64,000 bases of DNA from Pseudolysinimonas sp051954455 (GCF_051954455.1 NZ_JBQCHS010000016.1:1-64000), one strand, 5' to 3'. Positions 6,665 through 14,797 are shown, numbered from the stretch's first letter. A program made the numbers and translations. Notes: generated by a model not told the origin, from the sequence alone.

Positions 6665-8322
6665 GCCGCCACGCGGAGCGACGCCGTCATGCTGCGGTTC
6701 ATCTCGTCCTGCCGGACGATGATGCCCTCGTCGATCGTCCCCTCGGCCACCAGCTCGGCGTGCTCGAAGGCGCCGAAGTCCAGCGTCATGCCCGGCCGGA
6801 AGATCCGCTTGACGAACTGCAGGTTGTCGGCGCGGTTCTCGCTCCGCTCGAGCCAGAGGATCTTGCTGCAGGCCTTCTGCAGCCCGTCGACGCCGGTGCC
6901 GATCGAGGGGATAGTCGCGACCAGGTAGCGCACGCTCGGGTCGCGGGCGATGAAGCGCTCCTTGAGCGCGTCGCGCTCCTTCTTCGGCACCTGGCCGTGC
7001 CAGACCTGCGCGCCGAGCCCGCGGACCTGCAGCCGGGCGGCCGCGACCTTGGCGAACGCCATCGAGTGCACGCCGATCAGGACCGGCTGCTCCTTCCAGA
7101 TGTTGCGCAGCACGAACTCGGCGGTGTTGAGCTTCGAGCTGGCGCACTCGACGTCGAAGGAGACCTTCATCTCCTCGTCGAAGCGCATCTCGCCGAGCGT
7201 CGCCGTGCGCAGGCGCTGCCGCTGGGTGATCGGCAGGTCCGCGATCAGCGGCTCTCGGTCGCCGAAGCGGGCCTCGAGCCAGGTCATCGAGAGCTTCTCG
7301 AGCTGGCGGTACTGCTCGCGCTGCTCGGGCGTGAGCTGCACCTTCACGACGCGCGGCGGCGGCACGGGCTCGGGCTCGTCGCGGATGTAGCAGGGGAGCT
7401 GCTTGACGTAGGCGCCCTCGACGAGCTCCCCGGTGATCTTGGAGTTGTCGCCGTAGAGCGTGTCGGGAATCTCGCGGCCCTTCGCGTCGACCGGCTTCAC
7501 GAGCGTGGCCCACTGCCGCTTCCAGCGCACGAAGGAGGCGTCGACGACGTCCGGCCAGATCCAGCGCGTCACCTTCCAGGCGCCCTCGAAGAGGTTGCCC
7601 ATGAAGGTGCCGGAGAGGCCGATGCGCCAGTCGCTCTTGATCGAGGTGATCGTGTGCGCCGTGTTCGAGTGGCGGTTCTGCATCTTGTGCACCTCATCGA
7701 AGATCATCGCGTCGAGGTGGCGCTTCTTCGCCTTGAGGAACCGGAATACGTTGTCGTGCACCGACTGGGTCTCGATCTTCCACACCGGGTCGCCGGCGTC
7801 GTCGACCGCCTGCTCGCCCGTGGCCTTGTCGAGGACCGGGATCGGCTTCTTGGTCTTCTTGTCGATCTGCAGCTTCGGGCGGCCGTTGTGGTCCATGACC
7901 TCCATCGACGACCAGTCCCGCGAGGTGAGCCACTGGATGCCGGCGAAGTAGACGCCGGGCGCGCCGTCCTCGATGAACGCCTTCCAGTTCTTCTCGCCCT
8001 CCTCGTCGGAGCGCATGAGGCGCAGCTGCACGCGGCCATCGGACTGCTCGCGGAAGCTCTCGGCCCACTGCTTGCCGGTGTCGCGGATGCCGACGATGAG
8101 CACGCGCCGCCACTCCCCCGCGGCCATCTTGCGGAGGGCAATTTCCGTCGCCATCAGGGTTTTCCCCTTGCCCATGTCGTCGGCGATCAGCGCGCCGCGG
8201 GTGGGCTCGGAGCAGACCCGCTGGATCTTCCACTCCTGGTCCTCGCGGATCGTGCCGGACGGCGTCTCGCCATCCTCGAGGAAGCCGTCGGGGTAGCGGG
8301 GGTCGAAGGGGCCGTACTTCAT
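6661..8322 (-). CDS. SNF2/DEAD-like superfamily 2 helicase
   Basis: A 553-residue protein with SF2 helicase motifs: Walker A ADDMGKGKT (47-55), motif II FDEVHK (208-213), motif III LSGTF (236-240), and a motif VI-like QFVKRIFRPGM near 510-520 in the second RecA lobe. The layout resembles phage SNF2-type helicases used in replication or recombination. ATG 8322 is chosen since AGGAGG lies 10 nt upstream and the upstream gene ends with an ATGA overlap. It is the largest replication-type protein visible; no primase or DNA polymerase is in the window. Confidence 0.88.
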   Translation of the reverse strand: MKYGPFDPRYPDGFLEDGETPSGTIREDQEWKIQRVCSEPTRGALIADDMGKGKTLMATEIALRKMAAGEWRRVLIVGIRDTGKQWAESFREQSDGRVQLRLMRSDEEGEKNWKAFIEDGAPGVYFAGIQWLTSRDWSSMEVMDHNGRPKLQIDKKTKKPIPVLDKATGEQAVDDAGDPVWKIETQSVHDNVFRFLKAKKRHLDAMIFDEVHKMQNRHSNTAHTITSIKSDWRIGLSGTFMGNLFEGAWKVTRWIWPDVVDASFVRWKRQWATLVKPVDAKGREIPDTLYGDNSKITGELVEGAYVKQLPCYIRDEPEPVPPPRVVKVQLTPEQREQYRQLEKLSMTWLEARFGDREPLIADLPITQRQRLRTATLGEMRFDEEMKVSFDVECASSKLNTAEFVLRNIWKEQPVLIGVHSMAFAKVAAARLQVRGLGAQVWHGQVPKKERDALKERFIARDPSVRYLVATIPSIGTGVDGLQKACSKILWLERSENRADNLQFVKRIFRPGMTLDFGAFEHAELVAEGTIDEGIIVRQDEMNRSMTASLRVAA

Positions 8323-8648
8323 CCGATCGTTGCCTCCTCGGGGTGGTCGTTGATCGCGTCGGCCCAGTCGTGCTGGGTGGCGCCGGGGACCACGCGGCCC
8401 ATGACCTTCGAGCAGCACGGCGTGAGGCCGTCGCGGCGCGGCTTGTGGTCGTCCGAGGCGATGTGCCGCACGAGCATGCGGACGTGGGTCGCCTTGACGG
8501 GGTTCGCGCGGCGACGGGGCTCGGGAGCCGGGGCCGCCTCGGGGGCGACGACCTCCGGCTCCGGCTTGGGGGCGGGCTTCTTGGCCCGCGGCTTCTTGGG
8601 CGGCTTTGCGCCGGCGGCGAGGGCGTCCATGCGCTGGAAGAAGCTCAC
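8319..8648 (-). CDS. Hypothetical protein with Lys/Pro/Ala-rich linker, 109 aa
   Basis: GTG 8648 overlaps the preceding stop (GTGA) and its TGA overlaps the helicase ATG. A low-complexity Lys-Pro-Ala-Glu region (about 14-48) precedes a compact C-terminal part with a CC pair (residues 83-84). It is coupled to the helicase, so it could be an accessory factor; nothing in the sequence proves this. Confidence 0.6.
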   Translation of the reverse strand: MSFFQRMDALAAGAKPPKKPRAKKPAPKPEPEVVAPEAAPAPEPRRRANPVKATHVRMLVRHIASDDHKPRRDGLTPCCSKVMGRVVPGATQHDWADAINDHPEEATIG

Positions 8649-8983
8649 TTCGTCACCCGCTTCCGGCTCGTCCACTGGGCGTCGACGTTGCCCTCGGCGA
8701 GCTCCTTGCCGAGGTCGACGTAGGCCTCGAAGTCCCAGTGGTCCTTCGTGGTCTCGGCGCGCAGCGCGGCCTTGCTCGCGCCCGACTCGATCGCCTCGTG
8801 GATCGCAGCGGCGGCCACGGCGCGGCGGCGCGCGGTCTCCTCCTCGATCTGGCGCTCGGCCTCGGCCCGGATGCGCTCTCGCATCTCGGCGAGGTCGGCG
8901 ATGTTGGCCCGCCAGACGCGGCCAGCCTCGGCGATGGCCCGTAGCTTGTCCACGGGTTGTGATAGTACCTGGGTGAGCGTCAT
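8645..8983 (-). CDS. Hypothetical helical protein, 112 aa
   Basis: Start ATG 8983 has one of the best ribosome sites in the element (GAGAGGAGG, 6 nt from ATG). A long charged helix (AEMRERIRAEAERQIEEETA, about 32-51) suggests a coiled coil. It is first of the helicase sub-operon. Function unknown. Confidence 0.65.
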   Translation of the reverse strand: MTLTQVLSQPVDKLRAIAEAGRVWRANIADLAEMRERIRAEAERQIEEETARRRAVAAAAIHEAIESGASKAALRAETTKDHWDFEAYVDLGKELAEGNVDAQWTSRKRVTK

Positions 8984-9000
8984 GCGCCACCTCCTCTCGA

Positions 9001-9012
9001 TTAGCTGGCTAC
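9001..9012. promoter_or_regulatory. Dispersed operator site 7 (TTAGCTGGCTAC)
   Basis: Located in the 25-bp gap before the strong ribosome site of the gene starting at 8983. No promoter motif is evident, so it could impede elongating polymerase. Confidence 0.58.
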
Positions 9013-9578
9013 CGCGGGTGGACGTCCACCCAGTCGAGCACGACCTCGGTGTGGGAGCGATCGCGCAGCCACTCCGTGATGCCCTCGCCGGTGTCCGACT
9101 CGTCGTCGACGGGGCGCACGAAGCGCATGCCGTCGGCCTGGCGGGTGATGACCGTGTAGTGGCCGTGCCAGAAGCGCGGCTCGTCGCGGTCGACGGTGGT
9201 GGAGACGATCGTTCGCGGGTCGAGCACGATGAGCAGCGACCCGTCGCGCTCCCACCACTCGATGCTGAGCCCGACCGAGCTGACGGCCTCGGTGAGCACC
9301 CGCTCCGGCTCGCTGCCGTAGCTGAGGTACTTCTCGAGCGTGCCGGGGTGCTTCGTCGTGACGCTGCGCAGCGCGACCTTCGTCATGGTCGGCACGGCGA
9401 TGGCGTCGCGCAGCGAGTTGGCCAGGTCGAGCTTGGCCTGGTGGATCTGCTCCCCCAGCTCCTCGGCGACGCGGGCGCGGATGATCGCCTCGGCACTTGA
9501 CTCGATGTCCTTGAAGCGGCGCCAACGCTGGCGGGTGGTCTCGACGGCCGCGAGGGCCTCGGTGCTGAGCTTGGTCAC
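9009..9578 (-). CDS. Hypothetical phage protein, 189 aa
   Basis: GTG 9578 overlaps the next gene's stop. The N-terminal helical half (RQRWRRFKDIESSAEAIIRA) is followed by a beta-rich C-terminal half (SIEWWERDGSLLIVLDPRT). No cysteines or membrane segments. The operon position links it to the helicase block, but no family is recognised. Confidence 0.62.
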   Translation of the reverse strand: MTKLSTEALAAVETTRQRWRRFKDIESSAEAIIRARVAEELGEQIHQAKLDLANSLRDAIAVPTMTKVALRSVTTKHPGTLEKYLSYGSEPERVLTEAVSSVGLSIEWWERDGSLLIVLDPRTIVSTTVDRDEPRFWHGHYTVITRQADGMRFVRPVDDESDTGEGITEWLRDRSHTEVVLDWVDVHPR

Positions 9579-9892
9579 GGGATCCTCCGGGGGTCGTGCT
9601 TGGCGAGCAGGTAGCTCGGGTGGTCGAACGCGCCGTCCTCGATGAAGGGCAGCAGGCCATGCAGGGCGTCGGTGATCGCCCCGGCATCGTCGTCGGCCTG
9701 GATGTCGAGGTCAAGGAGGCGGGAGACGTGTGTCGCGACGTGGTCGTGGTGCTCGGCGTGCGCCTCGGCGGCGTAGTCGTCGGCGACGTCCTCGGCCGCC
9801 GGCGTGCCGGCGTAGCCCCAGGTGATGTCGCCGAAGCCCAGGTCCGACGGGTCGGTGTAAGGGATGCGGACGAGGGTGATGACGCGGGTCAC
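9575..9892 (-). CDS. Small acidic protein, 105 aa
   Basis: GTG 9892 (GTGA overlap). Rich in Asp/His (AEAHAEHHDHVATHV, about 41-55), which could bind metal but is not a known motif. One of the coupled small genes in the 9.0-13.7 kb run. Function unknown. Confidence 0.58.
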   Translation of the reverse strand: MTRVITLVRIPYTDPSDLGFGDITWGYAGTPAAEDVADDYAAEAHAEHHDHVATHVSRLLDLDIQADDDAGAITDALHGLLPFIEDGAFDHPSYLLAKHDPRRIP

Positions 9893-10245
9893 GCGACGAG
9901 GACTCCTTCGGGCTTGACGACGACGCGCTCGGCGAGCATGTCGACGTGGTCGGGGTGCACGTAGAGCCGCGGGAAGATCCCGACGGGCTCGCGCGCCCAC
10001 TCGCGGCGGTACTGCTCGCGCACCTCCGACGCTGCGGCGGCGAGGAAGGTCGCGCTCTTGCCGAGCGTGGTGTGGAACGGGTGCCAGCGGGTGCCCGGCT
10101 CGGCGTCAATGCGCCGGTCGATGTACTCGCGGGCCTGGCGCTGGGCCTCCTCGCCGACGAAGAACTCGACGACGCGGTCCTCGCGCCAGGCGATCGTGGT
10201 GCGCCCGAAGGAGCCGAGCGACCAGCGGTCGCCGAGCCCGGTCAT
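9889..10245 (-). CDS. Hypothetical protein, 118 aa
   Basis: ATG 10245 overlaps the next stop (ATGA). Basic-amphipathic with a mixed alpha/beta pattern and a helix EEAQRQAREYIDRRIDAE. No known motif. It overlaps both neighbours, so its translation is coupled. Confidence 0.58.
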   Translation of the reverse strand: MTGLGDRWSLGSFGRTTIAWREDRVVEFFVGEEAQRQAREYIDRRIDAEPGTRWHPFHTTLGKSATFLAAAASEVREQYRREWAREPVGIFPRLYVHPDHVDMLAERVVVKPEGVLVA

Positions 10246-10658
10246 CGGAGGGCCTCGCGGGCGATGTCGAGCAGCAGCGGCAGCTGGTCCTCGGGGAGGT
10301 CGAACCACCGGGCGCGACCCTCGAGCGACTCGGGGATGTAGAGCGTCTCGGCGTGCTCGGCCCCGTCGACCCACCGCTGCAGGACCGCGCCGACCACCTC
10401 CTCCGGGGTGCGGTCGGGCGTGGTCTCCGGGTCGCCGTCGTAGAGCGTGTCGTCGTTGAGAACGACCCGGACGCGGCCGGTGCCCTCCTGGGTGTCGATC
10501 ATCACGAGCTTCACGTCGGGGTCGATCGTGCTCATGCCGGCGGTGACCGTGATGCCCTGCTCGCGCTGGCCGCGCGGGGCCGCCTCGTTGACGAACTCGA
10601 CGTGGTGCGGGTCGGAGGTCGAGATGCGGGTGGTGAACATGGGGGCGTCGTCGAGCAT
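10242..10658 (-). CDS. Hypothetical acidic protein, 138 aa
   Basis: ATG 10658 overlaps the upstream stop (TGATG). Beta-rich first half (VKLVMIDTQEGTGRVRVVLN), acidic second half ending in a helix (LPLLLDIAREALR). No recognised family. Confidence 0.58.
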   Translation of the reverse strand: MLDDAPMFTTRISTSDPHHVEFVNEAAPRGQREQGITVTAGMSTIDPDVKLVMIDTQEGTGRVRVVLNDDTLYDGDPETTPDRTPEEVVGAVLQRWVDGAEHAETLYIPESLEGRARWFDLPEDQLPLLLDIAREALR

Positions 10659-10996
10659 CAGTCCTCGTCCTCCTCGACCGTGTCGATGTCGTCGCCGGCG
10701 ATCGCCTGCGCGGCGACCTTCCGGGCCCAGTCATCGACGTCGCGCTCGGCGAGCGAGCCCGGCGCGTTCCAGTCGTCGACGGCGTCGGTGAGCAGGTCGG
10801 CGAGGGCCTGCGGGGTCAGGACGGCGTGCTCGCGGATGGCGGCCGCCAGCTCGTCGGCGATGAGGACGAACTGCTCGTCGTTGCGCTCCCACTCGCTCGC
10901 CGTCGCCGGCTCGGCCGTCTCCTCGGCGGCGTTGTAGTCGGCGCGCTCGGCGGCCAGGGCGTCGTAGCGACGCAGCAGCTCGCGGATGTCGGTCAC
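10658..10996 (-). CDS. Hypothetical helical acidic protein, 112 aa
   Basis: GTG 10996 (GTGA). Almost entirely helical-looking and acidic, ending in VEEDED. Such proteins can mimic DNA, but this is only a composition remark. Confidence 0.58.
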   Translation of the reverse strand: MTDIRELLRRYDALAAERADYNAAEETAEPATASEWERNDEQFVLIADELAAAIREHAVLTPQALADLLTDAVDDWNAPGSLAERDVDDWARKVAAQAIAGDDIDTVEEDED

Positions 10997-11304
10997 GGGG
11001 TCTCCTTCTTGAGGCTGTCGTAGATCGGGGTGTCGGACTGGCGCAGCTGCGCCTTGACGGCGTCGGCCGCCTCGGTGAAGCGCTGCTTGGTCGCGCGGCC
11101 CGCGGCGGAGTCGGCGACGAGGTAGCTCTGCGGGCCCATGCCGCGCACGGTCTCGGGGATGAGCTTGCCGAGGCGGACGAGGGAGTTGAGCACGCGGGCG
11201 GTCGCCGTGTGGGGCGACGGGTCCTTGCCAGCGGCGCGCTCCCAGAGCCGGCCGTTGTCGTCGGCGTCGCTGAGCGCGGTGCGCTGGGCGGGGGTCATGC
11301 TCAT
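10993..11304 (-). CDS. Hypothetical protein, 103 aa
   Basis: ATG 11304 overlaps the previous stop (ATGA); a second in-frame ATG lies 6 nt downstream. The middle (TARVLNSLVRLGKLIPETV) resembles a small helix-turn-helix-like segment with a wing, but the match is weak. Listed as unknown with a possible nucleic-acid-binding role. Confidence 0.58.
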   Translation of the reverse strand: MSMTPAQRTALSDADDNGRLWERAAGKDPSPHTATARVLNSLVRLGKLIPETVRGMGPQSYLVADSAAGRATKQRFTEAADAVKAQLRQSDTPIYDSLKKETP

Positions 11305-11792
11305 GCCTCGTGCCACCCGTCCGGGAGCCGCACGGCGTGCGCCGAGCGCGTGTCGCCGTGGCGGTAGTAGAGGCCGTCGAAGTCGGCGTCCCCGTCGTAG
11401 TCGAACTCGACCAGCGGGTAGCCCTCGGAGTCGTAGCGCGTGGCCGCGGTCTCCCGCAGCGCCTCGTCGACGGCGAAGAGCGAGTCGGGGTCGACGTCGT
11501 CGCCGCAGACCGGGCAGCGCAGCCACGGCGTGCGGGCGAGCTCCTCGTCGATCACGTCCAGCTCGGCGGCGAGGTCCAGGGCGTCGTGCCCCTTGGCGGC
11601 GTTGAAGGCCTCCTCGACGCGCTCGCGGCGCGCGGTCAGCTCCGTGGTGTCGGGCTCGACGACGAAGAGCTTCGGGAACTCGGCGTGGCGGATCCAGGTG
11701 TCGAGGTAGCCGCGGAGCTGCACGAGCGCCTGCGGGTCCTCGGCGGCCGCGGTGCGGATGCGCGCCTCGACCTCGTCCATCGTGTGGGGCAT
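11301..11792 (-). CDS. Hypothetical protein with zinc-knuckle-like CPVC, 163 aa
   Basis: ATG 11792 is preferred over GTG 11798 because GGAGAA is 8 nt from the ATG. Helical first half with charged repeats, one CPVCG pair (about 98-102), and an acidic aromatic C-terminal part (FDYDGDADFDGLYY). A single Cys pair might bind metal as a dimer. Function unknown. Confidence 0.6.
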   Translation of the reverse strand: MPHTMDEVEARIRTAAAEDPQALVQLRGYLDTWIRHAEFPKLFVVEPDTTELTARRERVEEAFNAAKGHDALDLAAELDVIDEELARTPWLRCPVCGDDVDPDSLFAVDEALRETAATRYDSEGYPLVEFDYDGDADFDGLYYRHGDTRSAHAVRLPDGWHEA

Positions 11793-11794
11793 GG

Positions 11795-12079
11795 TCACTT
11801 CTCCTTGATCTGGATGCGGTACGTGTTGGGGCGGTCGCCCAGGGCCAGCCGCATCAGCACCTTCTTGTGGGCCGGGCAGCGGTCGAGCACGAACGTCTTG
11901 AGCTCCCACGGCTCGGACTCGGGGGTCAGGAACGGGCTCGGCACGCGGGTCTCCGACCACCCCCTCTTCCGAGCGGCACGGCGCTCCGTGTAGAGGCTGC
12001 TCGCCGGGTAGATGCTGAGGTCGCCGTAGACGGAGGTGCAGCCCGGCACGTCGCAGCGGAGGATGATCGCGCTGCTCAT
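11795..12079 (-). CDS. Hypothetical zinc-finger-like protein, 94 aa
   Basis: ATG 12079 (ATGA overlap). Has C-x4-C near the N-terminus (CDVPGC) and CPAH near residue 67, a possible C-C-C-H metal site. Basic C-terminal end (YRIQIKEK). Small single-domain protein of unknown role. Confidence 0.6.
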   Translation of the reverse strand: MSSAIILRCDVPGCTSVYGDLSIYPASSLYTERRAARKRGWSETRVPSPFLTPESEPWELKTFVLDRCPAHKKVLMRLALGDRPNTYRIQIKEK

Positions 12080-12366
12080 CGCGGCGTCCGGTCGTACACG
12101 TCGCCCTCGACGTACTCGATCTGGGCGCCGGTGATCGGGTGGTGAGCGACCCAGAGGTAGTCGCCCTCCTGCCAGTGCACCATCCAGCCCGCGTCGCTCA
12201 TCGCGTCGCCGAGCTGGTCGTCGCCGCCGGAGCCGGCGAAGAACGCGTCGCCGGACGAGGGCGGGTCGAGCACCTCCTTGAGCTTCTCGAAGGTGTCGGG
12301 CTTCTCCTCGCGGATGCGGCGGAGCTGGTCGTCGATGTGGGCCCAGAAGCCGTTGAGCGCGCCCAT
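12076..12366 (-). CDS. Hypothetical protein, 96 aa
   Basis: ATG 12366 overlaps the neighbour stop. The N-terminal helix resembles a dimerisation segment; the C-terminal half is aromatic-rich (WMVHWQEGDYLWVAHH). Unknown. Confidence 0.58.
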   Translation of the reverse strand: MGALNGFWAHIDDQLRRIREEKPDTFEKLKEVLDPPSSGDAFFAGSGGDDQLGDAMSDAGWMVHWQEGDYLWVAHHPITGAQIEYVEGDVYDRTPR

Positions 12367-12737
12367 CAGCAGTCCTCCCCGTGCTCGACGATGAAGCCGT
12401 TCACGCCGTGGCGACGGAGGAGGTTGTCGGCGTCGTCCCAGGTGTGCAGCTCCATCTCGAAGAAGACGTGGTCGATCGCGTCGAGCTCCGGGCTGGGGTC
12501 CCACTTCTCCATGAGGCTGTTGAAGTCCGAGTCGACGAGGTCGGTGACCGCGAGGCGCGGGGTCTCGTTGAGCTCGAGGAGGACCGCGTGGACGCCCTCG
12601 GGCATGAGGGCGCAGACCTCCGCGATGGCGGTCTCGCGGAAGGCGTCGGCGGCGGACCAGTAGGCCTGCCGCATGCGCTGGTAGTGAGCGCTCGGCTCGA
12701 TGGTGTCGTCCTTGGGGCCGTCTTCGGTGTCGGTCAT
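12366..12737 (-). CDS. Hypothetical acidic protein, 123 aa
   Basis: ATG 12737 with AAGGAG upstream; the element operator (12748-12759) directly abuts this ribosome site. Acidic, mixed alpha/beta, one cysteine pair separated widely. It is the first gene after a hairpin that closes the preceding operon, so it heads the 8.3-12.7 kb coupled run. Confidence 0.6.
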   Translation of the reverse strand: MTDTEDGPKDDTIEPSAHYQRMRQAYWSAADAFRETAIAEVCALMPEGVHAVLLELNETPRLAVTDLVDSDFNSLMEKWDPSPELDAIDHVFFEMELHTWDDADNLLRRHGVNGFIVEHGEDC

Positions 12738-12747
12738 GCGGGTCTCC

Positions 12748-12759
12748 TTAGCCTGCTAT
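12748..12759. promoter_or_regulatory. Dispersed operator site 8 (TTAGCCTGCTAT)
   Basis: Full palindromic core one base from the AAGGAG ribosome site of the gene starting at 12737. Confidence 0.62.
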
Positions 12760-12771
12760 TTGGTCACAGCT

Positions 12772-12791
12772 GCCCTGCTCTAGCGCAGGGC
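12772..12791. terminator. Hairpin at the end of the 12.8-13.7 kb operon
   Basis: GCCCTGC and GCAGGGC flank a 6-nt loop that contains the stop codon of the gene ending at 12780. No T tract. With the adjacent operator it makes a compact stop/regulatory junction. Confidence 0.4.
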
Positions 12792-13070
12792 CTCCTTGAA
12801 GGCGGCCAGGCGGTCGCCGGCGTCGTCACGGGCCGCGAACACGTCGTCCATCGGCACGTCGGGGAAGTCGTCCTCGTCCTCGTCGAACTCGCCGCGGGAC
12901 GCCTCGATCTGGTCGAGCAGGTCGTCCACGTCGGCGAGGGCCTGCAGGCGGACCAGGTGGCCCGTGATGCCGTCGGCCGCGTCGCCCGAGAGGCGGGATC
13001 CGCGCTCGCCCGCCGAGTTCATGTAGGCGGCGTGGTTGCTGAGCGCCTGGATCATCTCGCTCGTGGTCAT
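12780..13070 (-). CDS. Hypothetical acidic protein, 96 aa
   Basis: ATG 13070 overlaps the next stop (ATGA). Central Asp/Glu stretch (EFDEDEDDFPDVPMDD, about 61-76) between helical ends. Last of a three-gene operon. Unknown. Confidence 0.6.
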   Translation of the reverse strand: MTTSEMIQALSNHAAYMNSAGERGSRLSGDAADGITGHLVRLQALADVDDLLDQIEASRGEFDEDEDDFPDVPMDDVFAARDDAGDRLAAFKEALR

Positions 13071-13378
13071 CGGTGCTCCACCTCCACGCGGTCGATCGGG
13101 GCGCGGTAGCCGAACATGCCCTCGGCGTCCGAGAACTGCGCGAAGTAGCCGTGCAAGTCGTCGCCCTCGTGTTCGAGCACCTCGACCGCCTCCTCGGGGG
13201 TCAGCACGTCCCAGTTGTCGACGTCGGGCGTCGAGGTCACGGAGAAGCCGAGCAGCGTGACCCGCCCGATTTCGCCGCCGTCCGTCACCTTGGTGTCGGC
13301 GTACCAGCGGTGCGGCCGCGGGACCTTGAACTCGTCGTCGGCGGGGCTCTGGTAGTGGATGGTGAGCACGGCGCTCAT
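13067..13378 (-). CDS. Hypothetical protein, 103 aa
   Basis: ATG 13378 overlaps the neighbour stop. Beta-rich start (AVLTIHYQSPADDEFKVP) then an acidic segment with aromatic residues. Middle gene of the operon; unknown. Confidence 0.6.
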   Translation of the reverse strand: MSAVLTIHYQSPADDEFKVPRPHRWYADTKVTDGGEIGRVTLLGFSVTSTPDVDNWDVLTPEEAVEVLEHEGDDLHGYFAQFSDAEGMFGYRAPIDRVEVEHR

Positions 13379-13656
13379 CGGTCCTGGTCCTCCTTGGTGC
13401 CCTTGACGAACGCCTCGGCGTCCTCGTAGTCGGCGTCGCCGTCGTAGTGTTCGGGCCAGCGCTCGACCTCCTCCATGAGGCTGCGCAGCGCCTCGATCGG
13501 CGTCCCGCCGAAGGCGATCGCCAGCGAGTCGTCGCGGCGACCGCGCTCGTCGACCGTGGCCAGCTGGGCGGTCCACGGGTTGTCGGTCGCGCCGGACTGG
13601 CGGTCGAGGTCTTCGATCGTGAGCGCGTAGCGGGTGGTGCGCGGGGTGGTCGGCAT
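13375..13656 (-). CDS. Hypothetical protein, 93 aa, first in operon
   Basis: ATG 13656 with AAGGAGG 5 nt upstream, a strong ribosome site. The sequence pairs a beta-rich N-terminus with a helix (PIEALRSLMEEVERWPEHY). The leader upstream carries two strong operators and nested inverted repeats. Unknown function, probably early and tightly regulated. Confidence 0.65.
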   Translation of the reverse strand: MPTTPRTTRYALTIEDLDRQSGATDNPWTAQLATVDERGRRDDSLAIAFGGTPIEALRSLMEEVERWPEHYDGDADYEDAEAFVKGTKEDQDR

Positions 13657-13700
13657 GTGCCCTCCTTGGGCGTCGAGGTGGGAACCGCTACGTCGGACAC

Positions 13701-13712
13701 GTAGCTGGCTAA
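13701..13712. promoter_or_regulatory. Dispersed operator site 9 (GTAGCTGGCTAA)
   Basis: Full TAGC-NN-GCTA core, 45 nt upstream of the gene starting at 13656; overlaps one arm of the GCTACGTGTCCGA inverted repeat. Confidence 0.62.
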
Positions 13713-13756
13713 TTCGGAGCTTTCGCTACCCGGAACCGTACACCTACCGCGCTACT

Positions 13757-13768
13757 TTAGCGGGCTAT
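13757..13768. promoter_or_regulatory. Dispersed operator site 10 (TTAGCGGGCTAT)
   Basis: Full core, centred between the two inverted-repeat pairs of the control region. Confidence 0.65.
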
Positions 13769-13969
13769 TTCAGGTAGCGAACTTCTCGGAAGTAGCGCTT
13801 TCTGGGGCGCTACGTGTCCGATGTCGCGGTTTCGGGGGTCCGCCCTTGGGCCCGTGGATGCTGGGGAGGGCGGGGGAAGGATCTTCTCTCTTCTACTCTT
13901 TTAGCTACTTCTATACGTACATGAATAGCCAGGTAGTGAGAGTGAGCGTGTAGGTGGTGGCGGTGGGGG

Positions 13970-14025
13970 CCGCGAGAGGGGCCGTCGGGGGGCGAGCGGC
14001 GTGCGCTGCACAGCCCCTCTCGCGG
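13970..14025 (-). terminator. Long-stem hairpin after the 14.0-17.5 kb operon
   Basis: A perfect 13-bp stem (13970-13982 with 14013-14025) and a 30-nt GC-rich loop, 15 nt after the stop codon at 14041. It lacks a T run but is well placed to end the leftward operon. Confidence 0.5.
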
Positions 14026-14040
14026 GGTCTGGTGGTGGGG

Positions 14041-14532
14041 TCAGCCGAAGATCGGCTCGCCCCAGAGGAGCGTCTGCAGGACGAGGTCCACGGTGTTCTG
14101 GTCGCCGTCCACGTCGTCGAACTCCCCGGCGAGGGTGCCGATGTAGAAGCCGGTGTCGTAGTCGGTGCCGTAGCGGTCCTCGTCGACGAGCTTGCGCATG
14201 GCGTCGATCACCTGCTGGGGTGTGTAGCTGTGCCCGTCGCCGGCGAGGGGGCCGTCGATGACCTCGTACTCGGGGTCCACGCTGGGGATGATGGTGACGA
14301 CGCCGTCGGGCTCGACGTAGACGTCGGTGATCCACGGCCAGTAGGCACCGGCGTGGTCGAGTAGGTGCGCCTCGACGTCGAACCCGTCGGGGATCGGCGC
14401 GTGGCTCGGCTCGGCGGGCGTGGTGAGGTCGTGGTGCTCGACCTGGGCGATGACGACCGGGGGGTCGTTGGGACCGGGCCCGAGGGCCGCGACGGTGTAG
14501 TCGCGACCCGCGGGGTGATCGGCTCGTGCCAT
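14041..14532 (-). CDS. Hypothetical acidic protein, 163 aa
   Basis: ATG 14532 overlaps the upstream stop. Acidic with many Asp, aromatic turns and a helix (YTPQQVIDAMRKLVDEDRYG). Last gene of its operon before the 13970-14025 hairpin. No family recognised. Confidence 0.62.
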   Translation of the reverse strand: MARADHPAGRDYTVAALGPGPNDPPVVIAQVEHHDLTTPAEPSHAPIPDGFDVEAHLLDHAGAYWPWITDVYVEPDGVVTIIPSVDPEYEVIDGPLAGDGHSYTPQQVIDAMRKLVDEDRYGTDYDTGFYIGTLAGEFDDVDGDQNTVDLVLQTLLWGEPIFG

Positions 14533-14732
14533 CAGTCGACGTTCCCGCCGCGGCTCCACGCGCGGGGCTCGGCCTGGCGCTGTCCGGTGGGGACGCGGTT
14601 CGGCTTCTCGACCGAGGCGGCGATCGTGAGCAGGTTGTCCTCCTGCTCGGCGGTCAGCGCGGCGGGCGGGGTCGCCGTGGTGGTGGCCGGGGCCGGGGTG
14701 GCGACCGGGGTGGGGGCGGTGACGGTGAGCAT
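14532..14732 (-). CDS. Small Ala/Pro/Thr-rich protein, 66 aa
   Basis: Two adjacent ATGs (14735 and 14732) follow GAGGAGC; 14732 gives the better though short spacing. The N-terminus is low complexity (Thr/Pro/Ala), then a short helix and a basic tail. Possibly a linker-type or unstructured protein. Confidence 0.5.
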   Translation of the reverse strand: MLTVTAPTPVATPAPATTTATPPAALTAEQEDNLLTIAASVEKPNRVPTGQRQAEPRAWSRGGNVD

Positions 14733-14797
14733 CATGCTCCTCTCTGTGAACTCGGCGGCGCCGAGGTTGGTGGGTCCCGATGTCAGCGGCGTGGTGG

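Larger units (their letters stand above)
13657..13969. promoter_or_regulatory. Gene-free control region with nested inverted repeats
   Basis: No credible gene. It holds operators 13701-13712 and 13757-13768 plus a weak one near 13925. An inverted pair of GCTACGTGTCCGA-type sequences lies at 13688-13705 and 13809-13826, and an inverted pair TTCGCTACC / GGTAGCGAA at 13722-13730 and 13773-13781. Several extra GTAGC half sites occur. It must contain the promoter of the 13,656-12,780 operon, but no convincing -35/-10 pair stands out. Confidence 0.6.

Noticed and set aside
5596..8976. Very long plus-strand reading frame (over 1,100 codons) opposite the WhiB-helicase region
   Set aside because: An antisense shadow of GC-rich genes. 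The minus strand has recognisable helicase, membrane and WhiB motifs with ribosome sites; the plus frame gives Arg/Gly/Ala-rich low-complexity protein.
12772..12791. Strong intrinsic terminator
   Set aside because: The stem is only 7 bp with no T tract; listed at low confidence only.
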